A DNA stretch of 35,509 nt from Caldisphaera sp. (GCA_002877855.1 PNIA01000015.1:1-35509), one strand, 5' to 3'. Shown: positions 8,172-16,694, counted from the stretch's first letter. Notes: generated by a model from the letters alone, not told the origin. Translations and numbers: made by a program.

Positions 8172-9533
8172 TCAAAGATTTAAATACATATATATTTCAT
8201 ACGGGTTTGGCATCATTCTTATGGTATCGCATTCTTTTCTTTTAATATCTAAATAACTTTCTAGTAACTCATTATTAAAAATCGGCTTTAAATAATTGTT
8301 ATCGCTTTCTAGTTCTTCTAGGGCCTCATCTAAACTTTTTGGTAGCGTTATAATTTTCTTTTCTTTTAGCAGATTTCCTGGCATTTCATATACATTATTT
8401 TCATAGGGATCTCCCGGATCTATTTTCTTCTTGATGCCATCTAAACCAGCTAATAGAGATGCTGATAACGCTAAATACGGGTTGCATGTAGGATCAGGGC
8501 TCCTAAATTCAATTCTTGTTAACTTGCTTTTCCCTCCAGTTGATGGAATCCTAACGGCTGCACTCCTGTTGCTATGGCCCCAGACCAGATATACAGGGGC
8601 TTCATACCCTGGAACCAATCTATGATAGCTATTTGTCGTAGGAGCAACAAGCGCTGCCAAGCTTCTTCCATGATATAAAACTCCTCCTATGAAATACCTA
8701 GCAAGTTGGCTTATATCATTTGTTGAGTCATCGTAAAATAAGTTTGTTTTGTTATTTGTATCCCATAAGCTCATATGGAAATGTAAACCACTTCCATTAT
8801 CTCCAAATAATGGCTTTGGCATGAAAACAGGTGTTAGCCCATTTTGTAACGAAATGTTTCTTGCAACATATTTAAGTGTAACAATTTCGTCTCCTACAAG
8901 CAATGGATCTCCTGCTTTGATGCTAATTTCATTCTGAGAAACTGCTACTTCATGGTGAGATGCTTCGAAATCATAGCCAAATTCTTTAAATGAGTTTATT
9001 ATTTCACTTCTGGTTTTTGATAATTTATCATTTGGTTCTGCCATATGGTAGGATTTCTTCGTTCTTAGAGTTAAACCTGAGAAATCCCAAGGTTGTTCTT
9101 GAGAAGTTAAATCATAACCTATTCCTTTTATAGGATTTCCTACATCTAAATCTATTGAATCAAAAAGGAAGAATTCAATCTCAGAACCAACCATAGGCGA
9201 ATAGCCTTGTTGCTTTATATAATCTGTAGTTGAAAAAGCAATATATCTTGGATCCTTTTCATATCTCTTGTTTTTTAAATCATATATTTCTCCTATAACC
9301 CTTGCTTTATTGGTATCCCATGGTACTCTAGAAAAAGTCTTTTCATCAGCCTTTAAAAACATATCGCTTTTGTTTATCTCTTCAAATCCTTCGACGCTGC
9401 TTCCATCAAATGAAGCTATATAGCTTGGTATCTTATCTAGATAAGCTTGATAAGATATAGTTACAGACCTTAAAAAACCTGTTAAATCAATATATTGCAC
9501 ATCCACAAACCTAATTTTTTCTGCCGCACTCAA
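8172..9533 (-). CDS. glnA: Glutamine synthetase (GlnA)
   Basis: This is ATP-dependent glutamate plus ammonia to glutamine, the main ammonia-assimilating enzyme. The 453-residue chain has the beta-Grasp N-domain and the catalytic domain: GSEIEFFLFD (metal-binding Glu), the HHEVAVSQNEI segment (the usual GQ is SQ here), GDNGSGLHFHMSLW, NSYHRLVPGYEAPV and IEFRSPDPTCNPYLA. There is no adenylylation-loop tyrosine motif, as expected for archaeal type I-alpha enzymes. TTG start (TTG AGT GCG GCA) with GAAGG upstream. It is divergent from an AbrB-PhoU regulator, and the shared intergenic region contains two palindromes 22 bp apart that may control nitrogen-responsive expression. Confidence 0.95.
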   Translation of the reverse strand: MSAAEKIRFVDVQYIDLTGFLRSVTISYQAYLDKIPSYIASFDGSSVEGFEEINKSDMFLKADEKTFSRVPWDTNKARVIGEIYDLKNKRYEKDPRYIAFSTTDYIKQQGYSPMVGSEIEFFLFDSIDLDVGNPIKGIGYDLTSQEQPWDFSGLTLRTKKSYHMAEPNDKLSKTRSEIINSFKEFGYDFEASHHEVAVSQNEISIKAGDPLLVGDEIVTLKYVARNISLQNGLTPVFMPKPLFGDNGSGLHFHMSLWDTNNKTNLFYDDSTNDISQLARYFIGGVLYHGRSLAALVAPTTNSYHRLVPGYEAPVYLVWGHSNRSAAVRIPSTGGKSKLTRIEFRSPDPTCNPYLALSASLLAGLDGIKKKIDPGDPYENNVYEMPGNLLKEKKIITLPKSLDEALEELESDNNYLKPIFNNELLESYLDIKRKECDTIRMMPNPYEIYMYLNL

Positions 9534-9577
9534 ATGCCTTCACAGGCAAGATAATATATGTAAAGCGGGTTAATAAA

Positions 9578-9614
9578 TATTTTCACTGAAAATACACATT
9601 GCTATACTGTATAG
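9578..9614. promoter_or_regulatory. Twin palindromes between glnA and the AbrB-PhoU gene
   Basis: Two inverted repeats lie in the 164-bp divergent intergenic region: TATTTTC-act-GAAAATA (9578-9594) and CTATAC-t-GTATAG (9602-9614). Their centres (9586 and 9608) are 22 bp apart, close to two helical turns, so a dimer bound at each would sit on one face. They lie just upstream of, or overlap, the probable glnA TATA elements (RC of 9571-9582 or 9550-9560). The arrangement suggests operators for a dimeric regulator such as an Lrp-type protein or the AbrB-domain protein next door. The role is inferred. Confidence 0.5.
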
Positions 9615-9654
9615 ATATATACAAAACCTATGGTAAACATTTATTAACTACAAA

Positions 9655-9691
9655 CATATTTAAGCGACCCACAACATATAAGACATGGTGA
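9655..9691 (+). promoter_or_regulatory. Promoter and RBS of the AbrB-PhoU gene
   Basis: A CATATTTAAG TATA element (9655-9664) is followed about 25 nt later by GGTGA (9687-9691) and then the TTG start at 9698. The short leader supports TTG 9698 as the translation start. Confidence 0.45.
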
Positions 9692-9697
9692 ACCTTT

Positions 9698-10696
9698 TTG
9701 AACGAAGTAGAAAGTATAGAGATAGAAGGCAAGTCAGTGCAAAGAAAAGTTCAAAAATTAGGTACATCTTCTATGATTATTACTATCCCAAGAGAGTGGG
9801 CTAGGAAGCATAGAGTTAATGTTGGAAGCATAGTATCTGTTTTCGAAGATGGAGAAAGGTTAATTATATCTCCATCCGAAGGCGGATCTATTTTAAAGTC
9901 ATCTTTTTCTATTCAGCATAACAATGTATGTAAGCATGCAGGTAGAATAGTATTATGTTCTTATATATCAGGTCTTGATTCAATAGTTTTGTATTCAAAC
10001 AGACCATTTAGAAGCGATATTTTAGAAAAGGCGAGCCAAATAGCTGAAAAGTTACCCTCTACAGAATCTGGTCTTATTAGCGAATATGAAATGGCTATAA
10101 ATTTTAAGGATAAAATAATAAATGTAGTTGATACACTAATGGTATATGGAAGGAATTTGAGCGATTTAATATCAAAGCTAACAATGCAATTAGATGGATC
10201 TAACATAAGTCAAAGCGATATAGATATGGGCTATGAGGAATTAAAATCTTATAGTTTTAGATTGTTAAGGATGGCAAGTAGAGGTAGAGGCCAAGGGCTT
10301 ACAGAAGAACATATGAATAGACTCTTGTCTGCCGCAGTTGGATTATTAATTTTATCTAATGATTCCTTATATAAACTAGCAATAGATATAATTAATTTAT
10401 CAGATAATTTGAGCTTAGATGAAAAGGAGAGGCTTAAGTTTTTGTTACAACTTTTAGAAGTATCTATTGTAACATCGACATCTAGCATACAACCGCCAAG
10501 CATTAAGAAGGAAGAAGAAGCCTATTGGAAACTTAGAACAATCCTAGAATTGGAAAAGGATTTGGTAGAAATAATTAAGAGTTCATCCCCTTCCTTTGGT
10601 TATTTACTAGCAAGAATAATAGATATTTCAAGGATTATTAATAATGTTGAAGAAACCCTATTATGTTATTCCATATTTAGCAAATATTCTGAGTAA
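9698..10696 (+). CDS. AbrB-PhoU type regulator (paralog 1)
   Basis: This 332-residue protein has an N-terminal SpoVT/AbrB swapped-hairpin DNA-binding domain at about residues 10-55 (VQKLGTSSMIITIPREWARKH, then VGSIVSVFEDGERLIISPSE). A long all-helical region with PhoU-like heptads follows (LRMASRGRG, LLILSNDSLYKLAIDI). Archaeal genes of this build are usually named phosphate-uptake regulator, but no phosphate transporter is nearby. Its position head-to-head with glnA suggests a link to nitrogen metabolism or autoregulation. A clear paralog of the same architecture lies at 23204. The exact ligand is unknown. Confidence 0.85.
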   Translation: MNEVESIEIEGKSVQRKVQKLGTSSMIITIPREWARKHRVNVGSIVSVFEDGERLIISPSEGGSILKSSFSIQHNNVCKHAGRIVLCSYISGLDSIVLYSNRPFRSDILEKASQIAEKLPSTESGLISEYEMAINFKDKIINVVDTLMVYGRNLSDLISKLTMQLDGSNISQSDIDMGYEELKSYSFRLLRMASRGRGQGLTEEHMNRLLSAAVGLLILSNDSLYKLAIDIINLSDNLSLDEKERLKFLLQLLEVSIVTSTSSIQPPSIKKEEEAYWKLRTILELEKDLVEIIKSSSPSFGYLLARIIDISRIINNVEETLLCYSIFSKYSE

Positions 10697-10717
10697 TTTT
10701 TATTTTAAAATTTATTT

Positions 10718-11428
10718 TTAATAATTATTTAATAATATCTTTTCTGCGTATGCCAAATAAATTGGGAAATATGTTTGCGCATTGGTCAAAGTTGCTATAT
10801 CTGTATATGATGGGCTACCACCATTAATTAATTTTATTATTATTGAATTAACAGAGTTTGCTAAAGATAATGCATTTGATATATTATTTAAATAATATCT
10901 TGATAGATTTAAAATTTTTCCGTTTGTTTCGAGTTGATTCAAAATTAATATTGATGTGTTTACATCCTTACTTGCAGCTATTAAATAATAGCTTTTTAAT
11001 GAACTGTTTTGTGTTGAACTTAGTGTTAAGTTGATTGCATCTTGCATGGAAGAGTTTGCTATTTTAAATTCATCAATGCTATTTAAAGTTAATAAGGCCA
11101 TAGCTATGTTTAGCTTTGCTTTGGTTAAGTTATATTCGGCTGTTTCAATAGTTAATGTCGCATTATATATTTTCAATAGTTTTGTTGATATGTTAAGAAG
11201 CTTTATAGTTGTATTTAAATCTTTTTGATAAGTTGTAATGATCTTAGTCAGATTATTGATTGTTTTGTTGTATGTTGTAACTGATTGATTATATTTATTC
11301 TTTATTGTGTTGTATGAATTATTTATTTGGCTGAAGGAAACAAACCATAATGCATTTGTTAATACTATAACAACCATTAACAAAACTATTATATAGGTTA
11401 TTTTTTTGTTCAAGCTTCTGTTTGCCAA
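10718..11428 (-). CDS. Secreted or membrane-anchored sequon-rich protein
   Basis: I do not recognise a family. The 236-residue protein begins with a basic N-terminus and one hydrophobic segment (about residues 10-30, IVLLMVVIVLTNALWFVSF), a signal anchor. The rest is predicted outside the cell. It is rich in Asn, Thr and Ser with many N-x-S/T sequons (NKTINNLT, NTTIKLLN, NATLTI), so heavy N-glycosylation is likely. It has no cysteine and a heptad-like helical pattern through most of the length. TTG start with GGTGG upstream and a clean TATA box near 11458-11470. It is divergent from alba. Confidence 0.65.
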   Translation of the reverse strand: MANRSLNKKITYIIVLLMVVIVLTNALWFVSFSQINNSYNTIKNKYNQSVTTYNKTINNLTKIITTYQKDLNTTIKLLNISTKLLKIYNATLTIETAEYNLTKAKLNIAMALLTLNSIDEFKIANSSMQDAINLTLSSTQNSSLKSYYLIAASKDVNTSILILNQLETNGKILNLSRYYLNNISNALSLANSVNSIIIKLINGGSPSYTDIATLTNAQTYFPIYLAYAEKILLNNY

Positions 11429-11487
11429 TTAATTTCCACCATAAAATATTTGTAAACCTTTGTTTATATATTTTTTTAGTCTTAGCG

Positions 11488-11515
11488 GATAGCAAAAAGC
11501 TTATATATTGCTATC
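11488..11515. promoter_or_regulatory. alba promoter flanked by a perfect inverted repeat
   Basis: GATAGCAA (11488-11495) and TTGCTATC (11508-11515) are perfect 8-bp arms separated by 12 bp that contain the BRE/TATA sequence of alba (AAAGCTTATATA). The start of transcription would fall near 11530, 30-odd bases before the ATG. A protein bound to both arms would cover the TATA box, so this looks like an operator for repression, possibly autoregulatory. The arms cannot be explained by coding sequence. Confidence 0.55.
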
Positions 11516-11563
11516 TATGTCTTTGAATAAACAGCACAAAATTGCTAGAATAGGTGGAGCGTT

Positions 11564-11863
11564 ATGGTATGCGAAGGATCACCTGAGGTTAGAGTTGGTA
11601 AAAAGCCTGTAATGAACTATGTGTTAGCTGTTTTAACAACATTGATGGAACAGAACGTTTCAGCCGTTGTTGTAAAAGCAAGGGGTAGAAATATAACTAA
11701 GGCTGTTGATACTGTTGAAATAGTAAGAAGCAGATTTGCTAAGAATGTAAAAGTTAAAAACATTGATGTAGGAAGTCATGAAATAACTGTTAATGATCCA
11801 CAAACAAATCAGCAAAGAACAAGAAGGGTCAGTAGCATAGAAATTTGCTTAGGTAAGGAGTAG
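11564..11863 (+). CDS. alba: Chromatin protein Alba
   Basis: This 99-residue Alba-family protein binds DNA and RNA and coats the crenarchaeal chromosome as dimers. The conserved start of the fold, [17 protein letters not shown], contains the Lys pair that in Sulfolobus is subject to acetylation and Sir2 deacetylation. The second region, [24 protein letters not shown], and the C-terminal hairpin [23 protein letters not shown] segment complete the family pattern. The ATG at 11564 follows a GGTGG site. It converges tail-to-tail with the kinase gene 25 bp downstream. Sir2 is encoded about 16 kb away in this window. Confidence 0.96.
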   Translation: MVCEGSPEVRVGKKPVMNYVLAVLTTLMEQNVSAVVVKARGRNITKAVDTVEIVRSRFAKNVKVKNIDVGSHEITVNDPQTNQQRTRRVSSIEICLGKE

Positions 11864-11888
11864 ACAGGCTAATAAAAATAAAAAATTT

Positions 11889-12461
11889 TTAATTTAATTT
11901 TAATTCCCTTTTAACGAATTCTAATATTATGTTATAGGCATCTTGTATGCTTAGGTTTGTTGTATCTACAACTAAATCAAATAGAGATAGGTCTCTTATG
12001 TCTATTCCATAATATTTTTTAAATCTCTTCCAATGTGTTATTTCTCTTATGCTTGATTCTTTCATAGCATTTTCCATATCTATACAATCTCTTTCAGACA
12101 TTCTTTTAACTCTGTTTTTCATATCTGCCTTAACATAAATGGTTAATGTTGCATATTCTCTGAATAGCCAAGAAGCTAGATGAGAATCTATAACTATACA
12201 ACCCTTTAATAACTCATCAAAAGATTTTTTATCTATTTTTAAATCTATGCTTGGATCTTTTTCTGCCATTTTATTTAATTCTGTGAGATCCAAATTCATT
12301 TCTTTTGCTATTTCTCTAAAGGCCTGTCCGCTTGTATAATATCTAAGCCCTAAGTCCTTTGCAAGCATTTTGGCATATGTAGATTTTCCAGACCCAGGAG
12401 GGCCTGAAATTATTATAACTAATTTGTTTTTTTCACAAATCCTATTCAAATTAATTTCCAT
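11889..12461 (-). CDS. cmk: Archaeal cytidylate kinase-like P-loop kinase
   Basis: This P-loop nucleoside monophosphate kinase transfers phosphate from ATP, probably to CMP/dCMP. The Walker A is ISGPPGSGKSTYAKMLA. The following YTSGQAFREIAKEMNLDL matches the substrate-binding segment of archaeal Cmk, and VIDSHLASWLF gives the Asp strand. A lid-like region is RVKRMSERDCID. The ATG at 12461 is preferred over a further-upstream in-frame ATG at 12497 because GGAGTGA lies 5 nt before it; that gives 190 residues, close to the archaeal family. Adenylate-kinase-like Fap7 is an alternative, but the overall match is better to Cmk. Confidence 0.85.
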   Translation of the reverse strand: MEINLNRICEKNKLVIIISGPPGSGKSTYAKMLAKDLGLRYYTSGQAFREIAKEMNLDLTELNKMAEKDPSIDLKIDKKSFDELLKGCIVIDSHLASWLFREYATLTIYVKADMKNRVKRMSERDCIDMENAMKESSIREITHWKRFKKYYGIDIRDLSLFDLVVDTTNLSIQDAYNIILEFVKRELKLN

Positions 12462-12568
12462 TTTATCACTCCTTAATAGTTTAAAATATTTTAGCATTTA
12501 AGCTTTATTTGAAATAAAATAGAAAGGTTTAATCCCCTCAGGGGAAAAATAGTTGGGGGTGAAGAAAG

Positions 12569-13741
12569 ATGCTTGGTGGGCTGCTAGCATTTATGTTTAC
12601 ATATTGGTGGGTAATGATAATAGGTTCATTAATAGCCGGTTTAATGGTTGCTATAATTACAGCTTTTGCTCCAAAAATTGTTGGGAGTGAGCCTGAAAGC
12701 CTATCCAGTTTAAAGGCATCTATGATTATATCTGCAATAGCAATTATTTTAGCAGGCATAGGGGTGTTTATTGGAACTGCGGAAATTTTAAGCTATGCGT
12801 TTGGATTGCCTCTTGTTGCAGACTCAATAGTAGTGGGTGCAGTTTTTCTAACATTTTTGATTATAATATTTCAATGGCTTTTTTCACCTTATTTAATTAA
12901 TTTAATGTATAGGGCCCATGAGCCTAAAACAAATGAAGAGAAGAAATTACAGCAAATATTGGCAAATGTTTCAAATAGAAGCAATATTAAAACACCTAAG
13001 TTAAGGATAGCTGAAGTAAATATACCAAACGCATTTTCTTATGGAAGCCCTCTAACAGGTAACTTTGTTGCCGTTACAAGAGGGATATTAAATTCAATGC
13101 CAGATAATGAAATGGAAGCTGTGCTTGGGCATGAAGTTGGCCATTTAAGGCACAGAGATGTTAGCTTTATATTGGCATTAAGCCTAATTCCCTTGGCTGT
13201 ATATTACCTAGGCCAAATATTAATATGGAATGGCCTTCTTTCTGGAGGATATGGAGGAAGGGGTAGGGATAGCAATATAAGTGGTAATGTATTACTATTA
13301 ATAGTTGGTGTTGTTTTAATAGCAGCAGGTGTTTTATTTAGATTTTTGGTTGCCCATTTCAATAGATTAAGAGAGTATTATGCCGATGCAAACAGTGCTA
13401 TTGTAACAAAAAATCCAAGAAACTTACAAAGAGCTCTTGCCAGATTAGAAATAACTTATGATTCAAGTAGGAGATTGAAGAAAGAAGCGAAAAACAACTC
13501 AACAGCTCAGATGCTATTTATAATAGCTCCTTTTGTAGAAATTTATGGCGGCTTCTTCTTTGAATTTGACTTCCCAAGCAGGAGGAATAGAGAATATGAA
13601 GATATTGATGAGGCCGTTGAAGAATTAAAGAAAAGACCAACAGATCCGAAAGAAGAAATAATGGCAACCCACCCACCAACTCCAAAGAGGCTAAGGTTCT
13701 TGGATAACTTAGCTAAGAAATTAGAGTATTTATATGATTGA
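12569..13741 (+). CDS. htpX: HtpX-like membrane zinc metalloprotease (M48)
   Basis: This 390-residue membrane protease of peptidase family M48 is involved in degrading misfolded membrane proteins. About four hydrophobic segments are visible: two at the N-terminus (residues 5-35 and 50-75), one near 80-110, and a pair around 190-255. The zinc site is HEVGHLRH (HExxH), with the third ligand in the EYYAD segment about 80 residues later. Residues 125-175 hold the conserved AFSYGSPLTGNFVAVTRGIL. The ATG follows GGGGGTGA. The C-terminal tail ending in HPPTPKRLRFLDNL is the usual ATHPp.kRI motif. It is convergent with the next gene. Confidence 0.93.
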   Translation: MLGGLLAFMFTYWWVMIIGSLIAGLMVAIITAFAPKIVGSEPESLSSLKASMIISAIAIILAGIGVFIGTAEILSYAFGLPLVADSIVVGAVFLTFLIIIFQWLFSPYLINLMYRAHEPKTNEEKKLQQILANVSNRSNIKTPKLRIAEVNIPNAFSYGSPLTGNFVAVTRGILNSMPDNEMEAVLGHEVGHLRHRDVSFILALSLIPLAVYYLGQILIWNGLLSGGYGGRGRDSNISGNVLLLIVGVVLIAAGVLFRFLVAHFNRLREYYADANSAIVTKNPRNLQRALARLEITYDSSRRLKKEAKNNSTAQMLFIIAPFVEIYGGFFFEFDFPSRRNREYEDIDEAVEELKKRPTDPKEEIMATHPPTPKRLRFLDNLAKKLEYLYD

Positions 13742-13752
13742 TTCGATTTAAG

Positions 13753-14601
13753 TTACTTTTCTTTAATTTTATATGCTTTAGTTTTTCCTGTTATTATTTC
13801 TTCTATATAGCCATATTGAACCAATTTTGAAAGCCTTCTGTACAAGGGCGTCTTTGGTATGCCTGTTTCATTTATTATTTGATTTGCTGTTGCAGTGCCT
13901 CCAAGCTTTTTTATCGCATTAATAATTGTTCTGTCTCTTTCATCTAAATAATATTCTTCACCTCTTTCTATCTTATTTTTTTTATTTCTTAATTTTTTTA
14001 TTATAATAAAAATAGATAATAAAATTATTGCTGCTATAATTACAACATAATAAATAGTATAATTATAATAGCTCTTTTTGGTTGGTGCTGTTAATTGAGT
14101 CGAGATTACATATTGTATAATTATTTTGCCTTGAGGCATTAATAACACAGGTGTATTTGAATAGTAATAGACAGAAATGGGAGATGGATTTACATAAATA
14201 GTTATGGAGTTCTGAGGAAGATAAATCTTAGAATTGCAGTTTTCAATTAAATTCAAGGTCCAAAGGCTTCCATTTTTACTTGTTGCAGTTAATGATAGAT
14301 ATGTTATGTTGAGTAAACCAGTATTGTTTGCCAAAACATTAAGATATGTTCCATTATATTCTATAGGCATTTCTTGGTTATTGCTAACATAATAAGCAAA
14401 GTATGCATTTGGCTGAGAAGATGTAGGAATTGATATTATTGAAGGAGCTGATGTAACGTTAATAATCGTAATAGATATTATGTCCCCTGCATCGTCTACA
14501 TAAATGTTATTCTCAACATAGCTATTGCTAAATCCTATGCTTGTTACTTGAACAGCAAATATAATAATTAATATTATTAATGCAATGGCAAATTTTTTCA
14601 T
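13753..14601 (-). CDS. Membrane-anchored winged-helix regulator with ectodomain
   Basis: This 282-residue protein has four parts: a signal peptide or anchor (residues 3-22), an extracytoplasmic beta-rich domain with several N-glycosylation sequons (NVTS, NGTY, NNTG, NITY), a transmembrane helix at about 183-203 (YYVVIIAAIILLSIFIII) followed by a basic stop-transfer, and a cytoplasmic winged helix-turn-helix from about residue 222 (DERDRTIINAIKKLGG, NQIINETGIPKTPLYRRLSKL, GYIEEI). This build is that of archaeal one-component membrane sensors that bind DNA while anchored. ATG with GGTGA upstream. It is divergent from the dehydrogenase gene with starts about 70 bp apart. The signal sensed is unknown. 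Confidence 0.8.
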   Translation of the reverse strand: MKKFAIALIILIIIFAVQVTSIGFSNSYVENNIYVDDAGDIISITIINVTSAPSIISIPTSSQPNAYFAYYVSNNQEMPIEYNGTYLNVLANNTGLLNITYLSLTATSKNGSLWTLNLIENCNSKIYLPQNSITIYVNPSPISVYYYSNTPVLLMPQGKIIIQYVISTQLTAPTKKSYYNYTIYYVVIIAAIILLSIFIIIKKLRNKKNKIERGEEYYLDERDRTIINAIKKLGGTATANQIINETGIPKTPLYRRLSKLVQYGYIEEIITGKTKAYKIKEK

Positions 14602-14671
14602 GATTCACCATTTAAGAATTAAGTTGAAGGGTTTTATATTCTTATTCTGCAATTTTATATGGGTGGTTAAA

Positions 14672-15676
14672 ATGCCCAGAGTGTTTATGACAAGAGAGAT
14701 CCCTTTTCCTGCTGTTGATAAGATGAAGCAACTATTTTATGTATCTATATGGCAAAAATATGCCCCGCCAAAAAAGGAAGATATAATAAAAAATGCAAAG
14801 GGTTATGATGCTCTTGTAACTACATTGGAAGATAGGATAACTTGTGATATCATTGAACAATTAATGCCAGAATTGAAAATAATTGCTCAATATGCTGTGG
14901 GTTATGATAATGTTGATTTAGATTGTGCAACAAAGCATGGAGTATATGTAACAAATACTCCAGGAGTTTTAACCGATGCTACTGCAGACTTAACATGGGC
15001 ATTAATAATGGCAGTTGCAAGAAAAATTCCTGAATCAGATAAATTTGTTAGAGATGGAAAATGGTATGAGCTTGGTTCTGCATGGCATCCAACCTTAATG
15101 TTGGGCTATGATGTTTATGGGAAAACTATAGGTATAGTTGGGGGTGGTAGGATAGGCTATGCTGTTGCAAAAAGGTCTAAGGGCTTTGACATGAAAATTC
15201 TATATAATAGCAGGAACAGACATAAGGAAATAGAAGAGCTAGGGGGAGAATTTGTTGATATAGAAACTCTATTTATGAAAAGCGATATAGTTTCTTTGCA
15301 TGTTCCATTAACTAATGAGACACAGAATTTAGTTAATGAGAGGTTATTAAGGTTGATGAAAAAAACAGCGATTTTGATAAACACTTCTAGGGGGAAGGTA
15401 ATAGATATAAATGCATTATATAAGGCATTAAAAGAAGGATGGATTGCAGGAGCAGGCCTAGATGTCTATCCATCAGAACCATTGGATCCTAAGAATCCAA
15501 TAGTTACTCTATACAACATTGTTTTAACGCCCCATATAGGTAGTGCAACACATGAAACAAGGGCCAGGATGGCTGAACTTGTTTATGAAAACCTAAATTC
15601 ATTTTATAGGGGGCAAGTACCGCCAACCTTAGTTAATAAGGAAGTTTTAAATGCTAGGAAACCTGGTTTTTCTTAA
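14672..15676 (+). CDS. D-2-hydroxyacid dehydrogenase, glyoxylate/hydroxypyruvate reductase type
   Basis: This 334-residue NAD(P)H-dependent enzyme of the D-isomer-specific 2-hydroxyacid dehydrogenase family is closest in layout to archaeal glyoxylate reductase. The dinucleotide fold motif is GIVGGGRIGYAVA. The catalytic triad is Arg in LINTSRGKVID, Glu in GLDVYPSEPL and His in LTPHIGSATHETR. The substrate loop AVGYDNVDLDCATKHGVYV is conserved. I use ATG 14672 because GGGTGG lies just upstream; the longer frame from 14585 would overlap the start of the neighbouring membrane protein and add a spurious hydrophobic stretch. Substrate preference among glyoxylate, hydroxypyruvate and phosphonate-type acids cannot be settled from sequence. 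Confidence 0.9.
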   Translation: MPRVFMTREIPFPAVDKMKQLFYVSIWQKYAPPKKEDIIKNAKGYDALVTTLEDRITCDIIEQLMPELKIIAQYAVGYDNVDLDCATKHGVYVTNTPGVLTDATADLTWALIMAVARKIPESDKFVRDGKWYELGSAWHPTLMLGYDVYGKTIGIVGGGRIGYAVAKRSKGFDMKILYNSRNRHKEIEELGGEFVDIETLFMKSDIVSLHVPLTNETQNLVNERLLRLMKKTAILINTSRGKVIDINALYKALKEGWIAGAGLDVYPSEPLDPKNPIVTLYNIVLTPHIGSATHETRARMAELVYENLNSFYRGQVPPTLVNKEVLNARKPGFS

Positions 15677-15764
15677 AATAGTTTCGTTTTGCTCTCTCTT
15701 ATGCTATAATTTATAATATCTTGGTTAAGATTATCTTTTTATTAATTAGCAACTGGGGGCAAAA

Positions 15765-16496
15765 ATGGTTTATAGTATAGAGAATAATTTGATTAAAATG
15801 AAATGCAATAAAAACTTTAAAGCTATTCATTTTGCTAAAAGGATGGAAAAACCAACTAATATAATTCCATTGGATAGGCTTTTAGATCCAATAGATGAAG
15901 GGAAATCATTTGAAATATATGGCACATGGAGGGCTGTTTTGTCTATCGCACATAAAACAATAGCATCCCTTTCAAAATATGGTAGGGTTGGAGTAATTTA
16001 TATACAGGATTTTGGTTACCTAGACCCTTATCTTATTCATAAGCATGCAGATATGATAGGAGGTAATTTTGATGATATATACATTTCAAGGGCTTTTAGA
16101 AGAGATGAAATAGCGGATTTAATAAACTCAGTTAAGCATATAGGAATTAAAAGTTTAGTTATAATAGATCCTTATCTTTTTTCCCCTCAAAGCTATTTAA
16201 ATTATAGTATTTTAACTCCGATAACTGGTTCTTTGAAAGAGCTCTTATCATATGGTATAACGGTTTCTATTTTTAATAGGGAGACTTCTTTAGGTAGGTA
16301 TTTACCAGAAGGGGGAAAATTCCATCATCATGAATTGCATGCAATAATAAAAATAAATCCATATAGAAATGGATTTCAGGCAGTTTTAATTAAGCACTAT
16401 GCTAAGAGAACCCCTATAGCCTCATTTATATCAATAAAGGAGTTGGGTGATGAAAGATTATGGGTAGGACAACACCTTCTACAAGAATGGTTTTAG
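15765..16496 (+). CDS. RecA-fold protein without Walker A (inactive RadA paralog) in the PolB2 cassette
   Basis: This 243-residue protein resembles RecA/RadA-superfamily cores but lacks the ATP-binding P-loop. The segment GKSFEIYGTWRAVLSIAHKTIASL aligns with the RadA strand-loop-helix (iteiyGp-x-GsGKT-qla), yet the loop reads YGTWRAVLS instead of G-x-G-K-T. A Walker B-like strand SLVIIDPYLF keeps an Asp. The end (GFQAVLIKHYAKRTPIASFISI) resembles the RadA C-terminal strands. ATG after GGGGG. It is the first gene of a three-gene unit with overlapping or abutting reading frames; the third is PolB2. A structural partner of the polymerase, like ImuA in bacterial mutasomes, is the most likely role, as inference. 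Confidence 0.65.
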   Translation: MVYSIENNLIKMKCNKNFKAIHFAKRMEKPTNIIPLDRLLDPIDEGKSFEIYGTWRAVLSIAHKTIASLSKYGRVGVIYIQDFGYLDPYLIHKHADMIGGNFDDIYISRAFRRDEIADLINSVKHIGIKSLVIIDPYLFSPQSYLNYSILTPITGSLKELLSYGITVSIFNRETSLGRYLPEGGKFHHHELHAIIKINPYRNGFQAVLIKHYAKRTPIASFISIKELGDERLWVGQHLLQEWF

Positions 16497-16693
16497 AAAA
16501 AGAAATAGAAAGGATATTAGATATAATAGATTATATAGACTATGAAGATAAGGATGAAATCAAAGACATATTAAAGGAATCGTATGGTTTTATATCATCT
16601 TATCAATTTTATGGCATTTACGATCCTCTAGAGGTAATTGTTTTAGGTATATTACTTTATTTGGTAAAAAATCTAAGGCATAAGGAGAAATAA
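16460..16693 (+). CDS. Small acidic protein of the PolB2 cassette
   Basis: This 77-residue protein of unknown family overlaps the end of the RecA-like gene by 37 bp. An alternative ATG at 16487 would overlap by 10 bp, but GGGTGA lies 8-14 nt before 16460 and none before 16487. It is rich in Glu, Asp, Ile and Tyr (KEIERILDIIDYIDYEDKDEIKDILK), almost certainly helical, with a more hydrophobic C-terminal helix (DPLEVIVLGILLYLVKNL) that could be amphipathic or weakly membrane-associated. One base separates its stop from the PolB2 start, so it is translationally linked and probably part of the same complex. Confidence 0.65.
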   Translation: MGRTTPSTRMVLEKEIERILDIIDYIDYEDKDEIKDILKESYGFISSYQFYGIYDPLEVIVLGILLYLVKNLRHKEK

Positions 16694-16694
16694 A

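Noticed and set aside
14585..14671. N-terminal extension of the dehydrogenase
   Set aside because: It overlaps the start of the divergent gene and adds a hydrophobic stretch absent from the family; ATG 14672 has GGGTGG upstream.
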